NCBI RefSeq assembly: GCF_001507435.1
Contig: NZ_LMWH01000308.1
Location: 1 to 15,672 of the forward strand
Reading direction: 5' to 3'
From: Streptomyces sp. NRRL F-5122
GTDB lineage: Bacteria; Actinomycetota; Actinomycetes; Streptomycetales; Streptomycetaceae
DNA length: 15,672 bases
The notes under the pieces were generated by a model, which had not been told where the DNA came from, did no database searches, and saw only the letters and a list, made by a program, of their open reading frames with translations. Numbering within the stretch: the stretch's first letter is position 1; every line of letters begins with the position of its first letter. This document shows, piece after piece, positions 14,218 to 15,672 of this stretch. The position numbers and the translations under genes were made by a program.

Positions 14218-15672
14218 GTGAGCATCCTCAACAACCCTCAGAGTCAGGCAGCAGCGGATGGCTCGCATGAGAGCGAGCTGCTGGTCAGGCACAGGCGGCC
14301 TGGCAGCGTCGTGGTCAAGTGGCTGACGACAACGGACCACAAGACAATCGGCACGCTGTATCTGGTGACCGCATTCGTGTTCTTCCTCATCGGCGGCGTC
14401 ATAGCCCTGCTCATGCGTGCCGAGCTGGCACGCCCGGGCCTGCAGATCATGTCGAACGAGCAGTTCAACCAGGCCTTCACGATGCACGGCACGATCATGC
14501 TGCTGATGTTCGCGACGCCGCTGTTCGCCGGCTTCACGAACTGGATCATGCCGCTGCAGATCGGCGCGCCCGACGTGGCGTTCCCCCGGCTGAACATGCT
14601 CGCCTACTGGTTCTACCTGCTCGGCTCGACCATCGCGGCTGGTGCCATCGTCACCCCGCAAGGGACGGCCAGTTTCGGCTGGTTCGCCTACAGCCCACTG
14701 TCTGACGCTGTCCACTCTCCCAGCATCGGCACCGACATGTGGATCATGGGTCTGGGCCTCTCTGGCCTCGGCACGATCCTCGGCTCGGTCAACTTCATAA
14801 CCACGATCATCTGCATGCGCGCCCCGGGCATGACCATGTTCCGCATGCCGATCTTCGTGTGGACCGTGCTGCTCACCTCCGTGTTGGCCATCTTCGCTTT
14901 CCCGATCCTTGCGGCCGCGCTACTCACCTTGGAGGCTGACCGAAAACTTGGCGCCCACGTCTTTGACCCGGCCAACGGTGGTGCCTTGCTGTGGCAACAC
15001 CTCTTCTGGCTCTTCGGCCATCCAGAGGTGTACATCATCGCGATCCCGTTCTTCGGCATCATCTCCGAAGTCATCCCGGTCTTCAGTCGCAAGCCGATGT
15101 TCGGTTACATGGGCCTGGTCGGCGCCACCATCGCCATCGCCGGCCTCTCCTTGACCGTGTGGGCGCACCACATGTACGTCACCGGTGGCGTGCTGCTGCC
15201 GTTCTTCTCCTTCATGACGTTCCTCATCGCCGTACCGACAGGCGTGAAGTTCTTCAACTGGATCGGAACAATGTGGACGGGATCGTTGTCCTTCGAGACA
15301 CCGATGCTCTGGGCGACCGGCTTCCTGGTCACCTTCCTGTTCGGTGGTCTGACCGGTGTCATCCTGGCCTCGCCGCCGATGAACTTCCACGTCTCCGACT
15401 CGTACTTCGTCGTCGCCCACTTCCACTACGTGGTGTTCGGCACCGTCGTCTTCGCGATGTTCGCCGGCTTCCACTTCTGGTGGCCGAAGATGACGGGCAA
15501 AATGCTCGATGAACGCCTCGGCAAGATCACCTTCTGGACGCTGTTCATCGGCTTCCACGGCACCTTCCTGGTCCAGCACTGGCTGGGCGCCGAGGGCATG
15601 CCGCGCCGTTACGCCGACTACCTCGCGGCCGACGGCTTCACCGCCCTCAACACGGTGTCGACGATCTCCTCG
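14218..15672 (+). CDS. ctaD: Cytochrome c oxidase subunit I (partial, 3' end outside window)
   Basis: The 485 visible residues run open to the window edge; full actinobacterial CtaD has about 560-580. It is the haem-copper catalytic subunit of an aa3-type oxidase in the plasma membrane, reducing O2 to water and pumping protons. Ligands are all present: His90 (haem a, TMHGTIMLL), His268 with Glu270 and Tyr272 in GHPEVYI (CuB, proton-channel Glu and cross-linked Tyr), His317-His318 in WAHHMYV (CuB), and His401 and His403 in AHFHYVV (haem a3 and haem a). The N-terminal [14 protein letters not shown] is typical. The GTG start at 14218 is supported by AGGAG (14202-14206), spacing 11. ctaC, usually just upstream, is missing, so this may be a second, paralogous subunit I. 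Confidence 0.95.
   Translation, partial: MSILNNPQSQAAADGSHESELLVRHRRPGSVVVKWLTTTDHKTIGTLYLVTAFVFFLIGGVIALLMRAELARPGLQIMSNEQFNQAFTMHGTIMLLMFATPLFAGFTNWIMPLQIGAPDVAFPRLNMLAYWFYLLGSTIAAGAIVTPQGTASFGWFAYSPLSDAVHSPSIGTDMWIMGLGLSGLGTILGSVNFITTIICMRAPGMTMFRMPIFVWTVLLTSVLAIFAFPILAAALLTLEADRKLGAHVFDPANGGALLWQHLFWLFGHPEVYIIAIPFFGIISEVIPVFSRKPMFGYMGLVGATIAIAGLSLTVWAHHMYVTGGVLLPFFSFMTFLIAVPTGVKFFNWIGTMWTGSLSFETPMLWATGFLVTFLFGGLTGVILASPPMNFHVSDSYFVVAHFHYVVFGTVVFAMFAGFHFWWPKMTGKMLDERLGKITFWTLFIGFHGTFLVQHWLGAEGMPRRYADYLAADGFTALNTVSTISS

Noticed and set aside
1..15672. CRISPR array, tRNA or rRNA genes, BGC core enzymes
   Set aside because: No regularly spaced repeats, cloverleaf-like sequence, rRNA-like stretch or synthase domains were seen on either strand.

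Overview
This looks like a Streptomyces-type actinobacterial chromosome segment. The GC content is high and the real genes show strong G/C preference at third codon positions. The gene content fits too: a PNPase tail of the streptomycete form, ergothioneine (EgtA), a probable F420-linked (DDN-type) enzyme, a TrmB-like/LuxR hybrid regulator and an aa3-type oxidase subunit I. I place it at genus level only. It reads as a gene-sparse accessory patch between two housekeeping-type genes cut by the window edges: pnp on the left and ctaD on the right. About a third of it has no convincing gene.

Layout. 1-139: end of pnp. 140-727: no gene. 728-3129: a TerC-like/DUF475 membrane protein preceded by a LuxR-type regulator, both on minus, with a perfect 19-bp palindrome between them. 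3191-4945: an orphan SUKH (SMI1/KNR4) protein and an exported epoxide-hydrolase-like alpha/beta hydrolase on minus, separated by a perfect 43-bp hairpin sequence. 5201-5551: a small unknown ORF that looks truncated at its start. 5922-7260: a divergent TetR / hemerythrin pair whose start codons both lie exactly 6 nt after a -10-like box, so both mRNAs may be leaderless. 7614-8737: a small cysteine-rich protein and a DDN-type nitroreductase, minus strand. 8910-9290: an internally deleted IS3-family transposase. 9482-10102: a phage scaffold-like protein standing alone. 10146-10486: a possible frameshifted ORF. 10529-11119: a uracil-DNA-glycosylase-superfamily protein. 11673-12914: egtA without egtB/C/D. 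13490-13930: a second IS3-family transposase, decayed by in-frame stops. 14218-15672: 5' part of ctaD.

How the genes relate. Several encode stress or redox functions: hemerythrin, ergothioneine, DDN-type reductase, hydrolase, TerC-like protein, UDG. No multi-gene pathway is complete here, and nearly every recognisable gene is separated from its usual partners (egtA from egtBCD, ctaD from ctaC, terC from terD-type genes, SUKH immunity from a toxin, scaffold from capsid genes). With two IS3 wrecks and a 47-bp direct repeat (5154-5200 and 8823-8869), this points to a region built by insertion and loss. I see no CRISPR array, tRNA, rRNA or intact mobile element, and no clear new defence or biosynthetic system. 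The least ordinary signals are the 47-bp repeat upstream of two unrelated minus-strand genes, the paired leaderless promoters, the orphan phage scaffold gene and the unknown truncated ORF.
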